NCBI RefSeq assembly: GCF_000621625.1
Contig: NZ_KK211318.1
Location: 1 to 64,000 of the forward strand
Direction: 5' to 3'
Source of the DNA: Crocinitomix catalasitica ATCC 23190
GTDB taxonomy: Bacteria > Bacteroidota > Bacteroidia > Flavobacteriales_D > Crocinitomicaceae
Length of the DNA: 64,000 bases
A program made the position numbers and the translations under genes. The notes under the pieces were generated by a model. The model searched no databases, was not told the DNA's origin, and saw only the letters and a list, made by a program, of their open reading frames with translations. Positions 1 through 8,099 of this stretch are shown here, one piece after another. Positions within the stretch are counted from its first letter, which is position 1; every line of letters begins with the position of its first letter.

Positions 1-2
1 CT

Positions 3-311
3 GCGTCCCCTCAGACGAATGGCATGGTAGAAAGAGTAAATAGAACCATTAAGTCTAATACAATTTTAAAACACTCTTATAATTCATACGACCAGATGCA
101 TAAAGATCTCTTTAATTTTATGTGTAACTACAATTTATACAGAAGACATGGCTCACTGAGAAAAGAACTTGATGTTAAAACACCAATTCAAGCAATTTAT
201 AAATGGTATCAATTAGAACCTGAAATATTTATTGTAGAACCAAAAAAGTTTGAAAATAAACTACTAAATTTACAAGACAAGATTAATCAACTTCCGTTAA
301 CAACCTTGTGA
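3..311 (+). CDS. Transposase C-terminal fragment (DDE integrase core, IS481/IS3-like), cut by window edge
   Basis: The frame is open from the first bases of the window, so the start lies outside it. The first residues read SPQTNGMVERVNRTIK, the last part of a retroviral-integrase-type catalytic core, and the Glu of MVERVN (codon at 30) is the expected third acidic residue of the DDE triad. The later YNLYRRHGSL is typical of the C-terminal part of IS481-like transposases. The visible part is about 102 codons and ends in a normal TGA. No terminal inverted repeat can be recognised between the stop and the next gene at 385. Whether the full element is intact cannot be seen here. The family is fairly sure, the subgroup is not. 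Confidence 0.8.
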   Translation, partial: ASPQTNGMVERVNRTIKSNTILKHSYNSYDQMHKDLFNFMCNYNLYRRHGSLRKELDVKTPIQAIYKWYQLEPEIFIVEPKKFENKLLNLQDKINQLPLTTL

Positions 312-347
312 AACTTTACAACTAACCACTATTATCCCTACATTCCG

Positions 348-355
348 TAACTTTG
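348..355 (+). promoter_or_regulatory. Candidate -7 box TAACTTTG
   Basis: An exact match to the Bacteroidota -7 element TAnnTTTG, 29 nt upstream of the DsbA-like gene at 385. No TTTG is found at the usual distance upstream, so only half of the promoter signature is present. Confidence 0.45.
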
Positions 356-384
356 ACAAAGCCTAAAACAATACAAAAGCAGCT

Positions 385-1395
385 ATGAAATTCAGATCGA
401 CATTCTTTTTAATATTTGCACTGACAGCAACCATTTCGAGTTGCACAGCACAAACAAAATCTACTTCAACTATGGCAACAGATTCAACCCAAACCAATCC
501 ATTATTATGTGATATCGAAACAGGCGTTTGCGAGACGCCTGGCGACTCGACTGAAAACAAGTCGTTGAAGGCTGAAGTAAGCGGGAATAAAACAATTAAG
601 GTGGTCTATTTTACTGATCCTATTTGTTCGTCATGTTGGGGAATAGAGCCACAATTGCGGAAGTTGAAGTTGGAATATGGTGATGCGATTGAGATTGACT
701 ACCGCATGGGTGGTTTATTGCCCGATTGGAATTATAATAGTGGTGGAATAAGCAAACCGTCAGATGTGGCACATCACTGGGATGAGGTCAGTATTCATTA
801 TGACATGCCAATTGATGGGGATGTTTGGTTAGAAGATCCTTTAGATTCGTCTTATCCACCTTCAGAAGCATTCAAAGCGGCGCAGATGCAAGACGAGCAT
901 AAGGCATTATTGTTCATGCGTGAGATGCGAGAAATGGTATTCTTAGAGAAGAAGAATATCGCAAAGTGGGAAGTGATGGAAGAGGCCGCGAAACAAGTCG
1001 GTTTAGATGTTAAACAACTAAAAATCGATTTTGACGGCCAAGCGAAAGTTTTGTTCGAAGAAGATTTAAATGTAAAAGCGTCATTCGGCGTTCGAGGATT
1101 CCCTACGATGTTCTTTATTGATGATGCGGGGAATAAAGAAATGGTCTATGGATCGAAAGATTATGCATTTTATGAGATGGCTATTCTAAAAATGAATCCT
1201 GAAGCTGTTAAAAAGGAATACCCTAAAAATTGGGAATTCTTATTCGAAAAATACAATACGTTAACAGCTAAGGAATTTTCGGTATTGTCGGGTAAACCGA
1301 GGGTAGCCGCTGAGGTATTTTTGAATGACCTCACTACAAAAGGCAAGTTGTCTAAGCTGACAACAAAGAATGGGTCGATTTGGGAAGTGAAGTAA
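385..1395 (+). CDS. DsbA-family thioredoxin-fold lipoprotein (FrnE/SpxH-like)
   Basis: 336 residues. The N-terminus is a lipoprotein signal with lipobox ISSC (Cys20), so the protein is probably anchored on the periplasmic side of a membrane. A DsbA-like thioredoxin fold starts near residue 70 with the redox motif CSSCWG (Cys81, Cys84). The following IEPQLRKL and GGLLPDW are typical of the FrnE/YjbH (SpxH) branch, and GFPTMFFI near residue 240 supplies the cis-proline loop. Two more cysteines in CDIETGVC (42 and 49) lie in the linker before the domain. Cytosolic SpxH is a ClpXP adaptor, but the lipobox argues against that role here; thiol-disulfide exchange in the envelope is the better inference. 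The next gene begins directly at the stop codon, so the two are probably cotranscribed. Confidence 0.82.
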   Translation: MKFRSTFFLIFALTATISSCTAQTKSTSTMATDSTQTNPLLCDIETGVCETPGDSTENKSLKAEVSGNKTIKVVYFTDPICSSCWGIEPQLRKLKLEYGDAIEIDYRMGGLLPDWNYNSGGISKPSDVAHHWDEVSIHYDMPIDGDVWLEDPLDSSYPPSEAFKAAQMQDEHKALLFMREMREMVFLEKKNIAKWEVMEEAAKQVGLDVKQLKIDFDGQAKVLFEEDLNVKASFGVRGFPTMFFIDDAGNKEMVYGSKDYAFYEMAILKMNPEAVKKEYPKNWEFLFEKYNTLTAKEFSVLSGKPRVAAEVFLNDLTTKGKLSKLTTKNGSIWEVK

Positions 1396-2004
1396 ATGAA
1401 TAATATGAACAAGAATTTTTTAAGGACGACACAGTTTTTTGTCTTGTTGAATTTAATAAGTCATATTTTTTGGTTCACAGGTATGATAGAAGGATTTTTA
1501 TTTCGATTGTTCTTTGAACAAATGGAATTAGTAATTATAATAGTTGGCCTTATATTCTTAATTTCTTCGTTATTTATAGGGATGTATTTTTTTCTTAATC
1601 AATTTAGATTTACATTATTTGCTTTTGCTCTTAATGTGTTAGGTTATTTGGTTATTTTTCTGATTTATTGGCAAATAGTAAACAAAAAAGTAGATTATTT
1701 TGAAGCACTCGCGGAGCTACAGTTTATCGTTATGTTGATATCACTTTTATATGGAGTATCGATTCTCATTTCTAAGGCACGAACAAAAAAATGGTTGAAA
1801 CGGATTGGATTCTTTATGGTTGTCTATTCTATTAGTATAATTGTAATTGAATTGATAACAATTGAAGCGGATCCCGTTTTTAATTTTATTCGTATGATTG
1901 TAACCTATTCTTGGTGCTTAGTTCCTATAGCGTATCTCCTAAACTTTAAAGAAGAGATAAAGGTGTTATTTCCTGTGTCAAATAACGATGTACTTGATGG
2001 TTAG
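1396..2004 (+). CDS. Multi-pass membrane protein, unknown function
   Basis: 202 residues, not recognised. Hydropathy by eye suggests about six transmembrane segments, separated by short loops rich in Lys, Arg and Glu. No catalytic motif is visible. The ATG follows the stop of the thioredoxin-fold lipoprotein with no gap, so translation is probably coupled. A second ATG three codons later (MNNMNK) could also serve as start. The gene is the last of its unit; the repeat region begins about 15 bases after the stop. Confidence 0.7.
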   Translation: MNNMNKNFLRTTQFFVLLNLISHIFWFTGMIEGFLFRLFFEQMELVIIIVGLIFLISSLFIGMYFFLNQFRFTLFAFALNVLGYLVIFLIYWQIVNKKVDYFEALAELQFIVMLISLLYGVSILISKARTKKWLKRIGFFMVVYSISIIVIELITIEADPVFNFIRMIVTYSWCLVPIAYLLNFKEEIKVLFPVSNNDVLDG

Positions 2005-2020
2005 TGATTTTCGGTAAGTA

Positions 2021-2384
2021 TATGTGACCCCTCCAGGGTCAAGGTGTTGTTCCATATTCTGAGGTTATGTATTTGTGACCCCTCCAGGGTCATGGGTGTT
2101 GTTCCATATTCTGGGGGGGTATGCGAATCCTAGCCTTCAACAGCCACTTGGACTGTCACTTCGACTGTGCTCAGTGCAGCGGCTCAGTGCAGTGGCTTAG
2201 TGCAGTGGCTTAGTGCAGAGCATGGTCAGTGTTCTTGTATTGGATTTCAGTTATGAGCGACCCTGTAGGGGTCGTAAATCACTAAAAATATGAATGTCTC
2301 CGAGAAACTATGACCCTGTATGGGTCACATATCCACCACGTCAAATCGTTTTCCTTGTAGGCTCACAAAATGTAGTAAGTATAT
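2021..2384. repeat. Left copy of RAYT-flanking direct repeat: hairpins plus 13-bp tandem units
   Basis: This block and the one at 3001-3404 are imperfect direct repeats on either side of the transposase gene. It holds four short hairpins built on GACCC/GGGTC: two of GACCC-CTCCA-GGGTC (from 2026 and 2077), GACCC-TGTAG-GGGTC near 2259, and TGACCC-TGTAT-GGGTCA near 2311. From 2171 to 2220 a 13-bp unit of the form TYAGTGCAGYGGC is repeated nearly four times. The last 67 bases (2318-2384) match 3338-3404 with one mismatch, at 2360. The block is clearly richer in G and C than the surroundings and codes for nothing visible. Confidence 0.85.
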
Positions 2385-2394
2385 CCTTTTTTTA

Positions 2395-2871
2395 CTATTC
2401 TTCCAGCAATGTTATATCATCAAACAAATACTCGTCTTTATACACAACTTGAAAATGTTCTAACAACGTCTTATATTCAGCTGTGAATGTTTGTTTTTGG
2501 TGATGTTCCTTTTGATTAAGAATATAACGTATCACATTCGGAATAGCACTAGTGCTGTAAGAAAATACGCCATATCCACCTTGCCAACTGAATTTTTTAT
2601 CTAAATAATTGTTTCTGTTAACAAAGACATTTGAAGCTTTTTTTACTTCTCGGACTAAATCTGATATTAGACACGTTGGTTTAATTCCTATTAAGATATG
2701 GACATGATCAGGCATTCCATTTATTGCCATTATTTTTTGACCTTTACCTTGGACTATCCCCGTGATATATTTATAAAGATCATCCTCCCATAAAGAATGA
2801 ATGAGTTTTTGTCGTCTTTTTACTACTATTACTACCTGGATGTAAATTTGAGAAAATGTTCCTGCTGCCAT
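2395..2871 (-). CDS. REP-associated tyrosine transposase (RAYT / IS200-like HUH endonuclease)
   Basis: 158 residues, full length for the Y1 transposase family. The HUH motif lies in PDHVHILIG (His56, His58). The likely nucleophile is Tyr116 in RYILNQKEHH, with the usual Gln four residues on. The opening TFSQIYIQVVI and SWQGGYGVFSYS are typical of the Bacteroidota branch usually labelled IS200-like. Such enzymes nick and join single-stranded DNA at hairpins. Here the gene lies between two long direct repeats full of GACCC/GGGTC hairpins, the layout expected of a RAYT with its REP-like substrates rather than of a simple IS200. The gene ends about 10 bases from the left repeat and starts 129 bases from the right one. 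Confidence 0.92.
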   Translation of the reverse strand: MAAGTFSQIYIQVVIVVKRRQKLIHSLWEDDLYKYITGIVQGKGQKIMAINGMPDHVHILIGIKPTCLISDLVREVKKASNVFVNRNNYLDKKFSWQGGYGVFSYSTSAIPNVIRYILNQKEHHQKQTFTAEYKTLLEHFQVVYKDEYLFDDITLLEE

Positions 2872-3000
2872 AAAATTTGGGTTTTATTCGTGATTAAGAT
2901 ACAATTAATCATTTGATAGTCAAGTTTTTGATTGAGTATTATTTGGAGGACATGTGATGCAAAACAGCATTATGGTTTTGTTTCATTTTAATGGTGAGGA

Positions 3001-3404
3001 TATGTGACCCCTCCAGGGTCAGGGGTGTTGTTCCATATTCTGGGGTTATCTATGTTTGCCCCTTACACGGGGGCAAAGTGTTGTTCCATGTTCTGGGGGG
3101 GTATGCGAATCCTAGCCTTCGACAGCCCCTTCGACTGCGCTCATTGCAGTGCCTTAGTGCAGCGGCTCATTGCAGCGGATCAGTGCATAGCAGGGGTCAC
3201 GATTCTTGTTCTGTATTTCGGGTCAAGGATCTGTGATCCACAGAGGGCAATGTTCTTGTTTGGGATTTCAGTTATGAGCGACCCTGCTCCGTACTGAGCG
3301 ATAGCCGAAGTGCCCCGCCCTGAGCGATAGCCGAAGGGTATGGGTCACATATCCACCACGTCAAATCGTTTTCCTTGTATGCTCACAAAATGTAGTAAGT
3401 ATAT
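3001..3404. repeat. Right copy of RAYT-flanking direct repeat
   Basis: It opens with the same TATGTGACCCCTCCAGGGTC as the left copy. A different hairpin, TTGCCCC/GGGGCAA, stands near 3055 where the left copy has a second GACCC hairpin. The 13-bp tandem unit occurs about four times at 3141-3192 in a more diverged form. Between 3281 and 3340 the copy differs from the left one: two copies of CTGAGCGATAGCCGAAG (3294-3310 and 3320-3336) take the place of the TGACCC hairpin arm. The end (3338-3404) is nearly identical to the left copy. Two overlapping open frames exist here, but they follow repeat sequence and resemble no protein. Confidence 0.85.
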
Positions 3405-3561
3405 TTTGATGACGTTTTTAATGAGGGTTCGTATACTAGAACCTGTCAATTCCCATCAAATTGTATAACCTACCCCTTCATCCTCCATAATTTAAGCAGG
3501 GGTCCGAATTCTCTGTCGAAGGACATCGCAAAGGGAAAATCACTAATCAATAACTAACCAA
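3405..3561. other. Gene-free stretch between right repeat and HU/SPOR gene
   Basis: About 157 bases without a plausible gene. It lies downstream of the minus-strand gene ending at 3562. No clear terminator hairpin with a U-run is visible. Confidence 0.5.
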
Positions 3562-5064
3562 CTATTTAGGCCATTTAAAAACCCAAGCACTTGGCGCATC
3601 ATTCGAAACAGATGATTTACCTTGATAAGCAGCACTACTTGAAGGGAAAGAATTTAATGACACCAAATACAGTCCATCAAATTGACCAATAATTCTAGCA
3701 GGATGACCTTTTGATTTCATATCAGCTAAGAAACGATCAGCATTTCCTTTCTCTTCAAAAGAATTCCCGATTAAGTGGAAATTACCGCTGCCTGAACTTT
3801 GTTGCACAACTGGCTTCGATTCGACAACAGGTTCTTCAACCGGCGCTTCTTCTTCTATTGCATCAGCTGAATTATCATCTTCATTTAAACCTTCGTCTGT
3901 TGTTGCTTCAGTACCATCTTCGTTCATTATTGCTTGAGTAGAATCCGACGAATCCATATTTGCGTTTTCTAAATCTTCGCTTGTAATAAGGTTTGCGTCT
4001 TGAATTGAATCATTTAAGTGTGTATTTGTAGAATCAGACAAAGCGACATTGTGGTCGCCCATTCCTACAAAATTCATTATCTCACCTTTATAGAAATAAC
4101 CAGCAACTCCTAATCCAATTAAGAATAATAATAGAATCCATGGCCAAGCTGCACGTTTTTTCTTCTCTTTTTCGACAATAACCACTTTCTCCTTTTCAAC
4201 CTTTTTCGAATCTTTTGGCTTAACGCCTAAAGTTGCTTCAGTTTCTTTGACGATAGAATTTGCTTTCGCTGAGAATTTTTTAGCATCCTCTTTAAGGTTT
4301 TCGTTCGGTACATACTTATTTAGACTTTGTTTTGAAACTTTTGATTCCTCTACCTTGTCTTTTATACTTTCGACCACTTTGTCCTTTTTCGAATCAACCG
4401 TTTCTGGAGTATTCTTCAGTTTGTCAAAAATGGTTTCTTTAGATTTTTTTACATCCTCAACAATCGCATCTTTTTTATCTTCTACTTTGTCAACAATTGC
4501 ATCAATCTTATCTTTTGCTTCGGCTTTCGCTTTTTTAAGTTCTTCAACCGTGTCGCTTACTTTATCGCTGACAGATTTTGCCGTTTTATCAGCAACATCT
4601 TTTGATTTAACAGCTGAGTCTTTAACAATGTCCGCTGCTTTGCTAACAATTTCTTTTGGCTTTTCTACTGATTTTTTATCCGTTTTACTTTTTACTTTAT
4701 CTACTTTTTTCTCAGTAGATTTTGGTGCGTCATCCGTTAAAATCGCAACATCTTTATCCATTGTGAATACAATATCTCCAGCTGTATTTTTAGTAAAAAC
4801 ACCTAATTCGAATACCGCATAATCATTCCCTTTACCCAATTCTGCTTCAATCTCTCTAACATGTTTGGCCATTTTATTCTGTGCATCCTGTAGTTCAATC
4901 TCTTCCTTTTCAGCAATGTATTTAGCTAAACTTCCATCATTAAATTTAAGGTGTGGATTAAATACAACCTTGCCTGATTTTTGGCTAGGAACCATTAACG
5001 ATCCTAAACCAGGTATGATCACAGAACCTTGTGCTTTTAAAATGTCTATTAGATATTTATTCAT
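3562..5064 (-). CDS. HU-like (CCDC81) / long helical linker / SPOR-domain membrane protein
   Basis: 500 residues in four parts. Residues 1-100 resemble the bacterial HU-CCDC81 domain: a short helix, then IPGLGSL, a region like the HU beta-arm, and a second half with FELGVF. Residues 110-300 are a highly charged Lys/Asp/Val/Glu region with recurring SKDVADK and KVEDKKD-type units, probably long amphipathic helices. One transmembrane segment lies at 306-326 (WPWILLLFLIGLGVAGYF). After an acidic linker the C-terminus (about 425-500) is a SPOR domain, which in other proteins binds denuded peptidoglycan at division sites. This places the HU part in the cytoplasm and SPOR in the periplasm. The role of the HU-like part is unknown; a link between nucleoid or cytoskeleton and the septum is only a suggestion. 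Confidence 0.85.
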   Translation of the reverse strand: MNKYLIDILKAQGSVIIPGLGSLMVPSQKSGKVVFNPHLKFNDGSLAKYIAEKEEIELQDAQNKMAKHVREIEAELGKGNDYAVFELGVFTKNTAGDIVFTMDKDVAILTDDAPKSTEKKVDKVKSKTDKKSVEKPKEIVSKAADIVKDSAVKSKDVADKTAKSVSDKVSDTVEELKKAKAEAKDKIDAIVDKVEDKKDAIVEDVKKSKETIFDKLKNTPETVDSKKDKVVESIKDKVEESKVSKQSLNKYVPNENLKEDAKKFSAKANSIVKETEATLGVKPKDSKKVEKEKVVIVEKEKKKRAAWPWILLLFLIGLGVAGYFYKGEIMNFVGMGDHNVALSDSTNTHLNDSIQDANLITSEDLENANMDSSDSTQAIMNEDGTEATTDEGLNEDDNSADAIEEEAPVEEPVVESKPVVQQSSGSGNFHLIGNSFEEKGNADRFLADMKSKGHPARIIGQFDGLYLVSLNSFPSSSAAYQGKSSVSNDAPSAWVFKWPK

Positions 5065-5141
5065 TGCAATTGAAGTTATTGTCAGGTGGAACTTGATTAA
5101 TGGCTACAAAATAAGAAAAAGCGCCATGATTTTGAAGTTTT

Positions 5142-5993
5142 TTAAAGAATTTCTTTTAAGTCAAACGTTTCGCCTAGTCTTATTCCACGATCTGTTCTAA
5201 TTAATGTACAACATTCGTTGTTATAATCATGCTCTAAAAAGAGCGTATAGTTTTCTCTTTCAGCCTTATCTAAAAAGCTTTCTTTCTCACTTAAAGTTAA
5301 TAACGGTCGTGTATCATACCCCATTACATAAGGCAAAGGAATATGCCCAACACTTGGTAATAAATCGGCCATAAATACAAGTTTTTGATCCTTGTAATTA
5401 ATGATTGGCAACATTTGACTATCTGTATGTCCATCAACGAATTGAAAATCGATATTCGGGAATACATTAGCCGTAAAGTCATCAATACGGTCTATAAACT
5501 TTAACTGCCCACTTTCTTGGATCGGTAGAATGTTTTCTGATAAAAATGAAGCTTTTTCTCTTTTATTCGGTTCTGTAGCCCACTTCCAATGGCGCTCATT
5601 ACTCCAATAAGTTGCATTTTTAAAGACAGGTCTAAAACCTTTTTCTCCTTGTCTTGCGATTGCGCCACCACAGTGGTCAAAATGAAGATGTGTAAGAATA
5701 ACATCCGTAATGTCATCTAATTTAAAACCTGCTGCATTAATACTCTTTTCTAAAGTATCATCGCCAAACATATCATAATAGCTGAAGAATTTTTCAGACT
5801 GCTTATCTCCAATTCCAGTATCCACTAACATCAATCTGTCACCGTCTTCAATTAATAAACAACGCATGCTCCATGAACACATATTATTTGCATCTGCGGG
5901 ATTGGTTCTGTTCCATATTGATTTTGGGACAACACCAAACATGGCACCACCGTCGAGTTTAAAATTACCTGTTGAAATGGGATATAAATTCAT
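5142..5993 (-). CDS. MBL-fold metallo-hydrolase (lactonase-like)
   Basis: 283 residues with no signal peptide, so cytoplasmic. The zinc-binding motif is THLHFDHCGG (His102, His104, Asp106, His107). Further metal ligands are probably in DGHTDSQ and in FLEHDYN near the end. The layout resembles AHL-lactonase-like and similar MBL hydrolases, but the substrate cannot be read from sequence. The gene lies upstream of the HU/SPOR gene on the same strand with a 77-base gap, and is divergent to mpl. An alternative in-frame start is not apparent, as MNLYPISTGNFKLDGGAMFG matches the family's beginning. Confidence 0.88.
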   Translation of the reverse strand: MNLYPISTGNFKLDGGAMFGVVPKSIWNRTNPADANNMCSWSMRCLLIEDGDRLMLVDTGIGDKQSEKFFSYYDMFGDDTLEKSINAAGFKLDDITDVILTHLHFDHCGGAIARQGEKGFRPVFKNATYWSNERHWKWATEPNKREKASFLSENILPIQESGQLKFIDRIDDFTANVFPNIDFQFVDGHTDSQMLPIINYKDQKLVFMADLLPSVGHIPLPYVMGYDTRPLLTLSEKESFLDKAERENYTLFLEHDYNNECCTLIRTDRGIRLGETFDLKEIL

Positions 5994-6158
5994 TCTTTTA
6001 TCTTTTTAAGCTATTTCTATCAAAGATGCACAAAAATTAGATTTTCAGCGTGTATTTGTCACCTTAATTTATCAAATTTCAACTTTCCATGTTGAAAACT
6101 AAAGTACTGTCGATCGATTCTTATTGATTTATTTATGACCTTAGTTGAAAATAAATTT

Positions 6159-7517
6159 ATGCGCGTACATTTTATAGCAATAGGGGGGAGTGCAATGCAT
6201 AATTTGGCTATTGCACTGAAAAGAAAAGGGGATATCGTTACAGGTTCAGATGATGAAATATTTGAACCATCTAAAGGTCGATTGGACAAAGAAGGAATTC
6301 TTCCCACTAAAATTGGTTGGGATATCAATAATATTCATACTGAATTAGATGCTATTATTCTAGGGATGCATGCACGAATTGATAATCCAGAATTATTGCG
6401 TGCACAAGAATTGGGATTAAAAATATATTCTTATCCAGAATTCGTTCAATCACAAGTATTAAATAAGAAACGATTGGTCGTTGGCGGGAGTCATGGTAAA
6501 ACAACCATCACTTCAATGCTTTTGCATGTAATGAATCAATTGAATATTGAGACTGACTTTTTGGTTGGTGCGCTTTTAGAAGGATTCGATTGTATGGTGC
6601 AATTAACTGATGCGCCATATATGGTGATTGAAGGAGATGAATATTTATCTTCTCCGATTGATAGAAGACCAAAATTCCATTGGTATGCGCCGGATATTGC
6701 AATTATTAGTGGCATTGCATGGGATCATATTAATGTCTTCCCAACTTTTGAAAATTATGTGGATCAATTTAAAATCTTCACAGATAAGATTGCAGAAAAC
6801 GGCACCTTGATTTATTATAAAAATGATACGGCTTTAAAAGGGTTTATTAATGATGTGCGCCCTGATATCAATACGATTGAATATAGTGCTCCGAATTATA
6901 CGATAGAAGAGGGATTGACTTTAATTAATTTAGACGGCAAAACATACGAATTCCAAATCTTCGGTCAGCACAATATTGAAAATATGATTGGTGCCAAATT
7001 AATGCTCAACGAAATAGGTGTAAGTGATGCTGATTTTTATGCGGCGATGGGAAGTTTTAAAGGAGCAGCTAAGCGATTAGAGAAGATTGCTGAAAATTCG
7101 ACTGCGATAGCTTATAAAGATTTTGCCCATTCGCCTTCTAAATTAAAAGCAACGGTGAAAGCTGTGAACGAACAGTATCCGGATAGAAAATTAGTAGCAT
7201 GCATGGAATTGCATACGTTCTCATCTTTGAAGAAAGACTTTCTTCCCCATTATAAAAATGCAATGGCTGCTGCAGATATCGCAATAGTATACTTCAGTCA
7301 TGATGTTGTAGCACATAAAAAATTAGATCCTATAACAAAGGAAGACGTAAAGGCAGCCTTTGGAACAGACAATGTAGTTGTATTGACAGATGCAGACGAA
7401 TTTGTATCTACGCTAAAAGAAATGACTTGGAAGGATGCCAACTTACTTTTGATGAGTTCAGGAAATTTCCATGGACTTGATCTCAATAAATTTGCGAAGG
7501 AGCTTTTGGGGCAATAA
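6159..7517 (+). CDS. mpl: UDP-N-acetylmuramate ligase of the Mpl/MurC type
   Basis: 452 residues from the chosen start MRVHFIAIGGSAMHNLAIAL, where the family's N-terminal Rossmann domain begins. An ATG 24 bases upstream (6135) would add eight unrelated residues, and the bases just before 6159 are A-rich, as is usual for starts here. The ATP-binding loop is GGSHGKTTI. Later come EGDEYLSSPIDRRPKF and SGIAWDHINVF, which fit Mpl rather than MurC. Mpl joins recycled L-Ala-gamma-D-Glu-meso-DAP to UDP-MurNAc in the cytoplasm, in peptidoglycan recycling. The Mpl call is favoured by DEYLSSPIDRRPKF, but MurC-like annotation is common for this group. It converges with the DUF4199 gene two bases away. 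Confidence 0.85.
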   Translation: MRVHFIAIGGSAMHNLAIALKRKGDIVTGSDDEIFEPSKGRLDKEGILPTKIGWDINNIHTELDAIILGMHARIDNPELLRAQELGLKIYSYPEFVQSQVLNKKRLVVGGSHGKTTITSMLLHVMNQLNIETDFLVGALLEGFDCMVQLTDAPYMVIEGDEYLSSPIDRRPKFHWYAPDIAIISGIAWDHINVFPTFENYVDQFKIFTDKIAENGTLIYYKNDTALKGFINDVRPDINTIEYSAPNYTIEEGLTLINLDGKTYEFQIFGQHNIENMIGAKLMLNEIGVSDADFYAAMGSFKGAAKRLEKIAENSTAIAYKDFAHSPSKLKATVKAVNEQYPDRKLVACMELHTFSSLKKDFLPHYKNAMAAADIAIVYFSHDVVAHKKLDPITKEDVKAAFGTDNVVVLTDADEFVSTLKEMTWKDANLLLMSSGNFHGLDLNKFAKELLGQ

Positions 7518-7533
7518 TTTTATTGCCTCAAAA
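7504..7533. terminator. Hairpin containing the stop codons of two convergent genes
   Basis: A 30-base inverted repeat, with arms GGCAATAA and TTATTGCC around TT, extended outward by TTTTG/CAAAA with one G-T pair. The mpl stop (7515-7517) lies in the left arm and the stop of the minus-strand gene (7520-7522) in the right arm. Short T/A runs flank it, so it may end transcription in both directions. Confidence 0.6.
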
Positions 7534-8077
7534 TTACTTTTCTGATTACAATAGTCACGAAAAAAGAATAGAAAAGCGAGAACATAAATAATACAAATAA
7601 ATGTATTAGCGCCGTGAATTTCGCTGATATAAACGATCTTGTTTGTATTTCTTGATTTTCTATATAATCATCAAAACTTTTATCTTTCCAAGTCGGATCT
7701 AATTCCTGCATCTTTTGATAAGTTGCATTATCAGGAACTTGTTCGTTAATTGCCATGATGCGGTCCTGTATCATACTTTCTCTGATAGAAGGATCGATAG
7801 TTTCATGATAAACATAAATAAACGATGTGATAATAATTGTGTATAATAATCCAGATTGCATCCCTACTTTAAAGTCATCTAAAGCAGGACGCTCATCATA
7901 TCCTTGTTCTTTTTTAGTAAGAAATAAGCCCGTAAAGACAGCTCCTAATAAAGTGAATAGTCCAAATAGTTCAACCGGTCTAAATAAGTCAACTGAATAA
8001 CCTAATAGATAGATTGACATTACAGTAATAATCCAGATTAATGCGAATATTAAAGCCGCTTTAATAGATGTCTTCAT
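7520..8077 (-). CDS. DUF4199 family membrane protein
   Basis: 185 residues. Transmembrane segments are seen near 8-28, 37-55, 73-92 and 150-175, with a soluble loop rich in Asp, Gln and Met between the third and fourth. This is the usual layout of DUF4199, a family largely confined to Bacteroidota whose function is unknown. DDFKVGMQSGLLYTIIITSFIYVYH is the most family-like part. The gene follows the desaturase at 8100-9230 on the same strand after 22 bases, so the two may be cotranscribed. Confidence 0.72.
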   Translation of the reverse strand: MKTSIKAALIFALIWIITVMSIYLLGYSVDLFRPVELFGLFTLLGAVFTGLFLTKKEQGYDERPALDDFKVGMQSGLLYTIIITSFIYVYHETIDPSIRESMIQDRIMAINEQVPDNATYQKMQELDPTWKDKSFDDYIENQEIQTRSFISAKFTALIHLFVLFMFSLFYSFFVTIVIRKVILRQ

Positions 8078-8099
8078 GTTTGTATGTGTGGCTTTAAAA

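Noticed and set aside
2991-3297. Two overlapping plus-strand open frames in the right repeat
   Set aside because: They follow hairpin and tandem-repeat sequence, look unlike any protein, and the composition is that of the repeat.
2021-3404. Direct repeats as a CRISPR array
   Set aside because: Units are adjacent tandem repeats and hairpins without regular spacers, and no cas gene is near.
4247-4822. 191-residue plus-strand frame
   Set aside because: Antisense of the low-complexity helical part of the HU/SPOR gene; Ser/Phe/Leu-rich, as expected for the complement of Lys/Asp/Glu codons.
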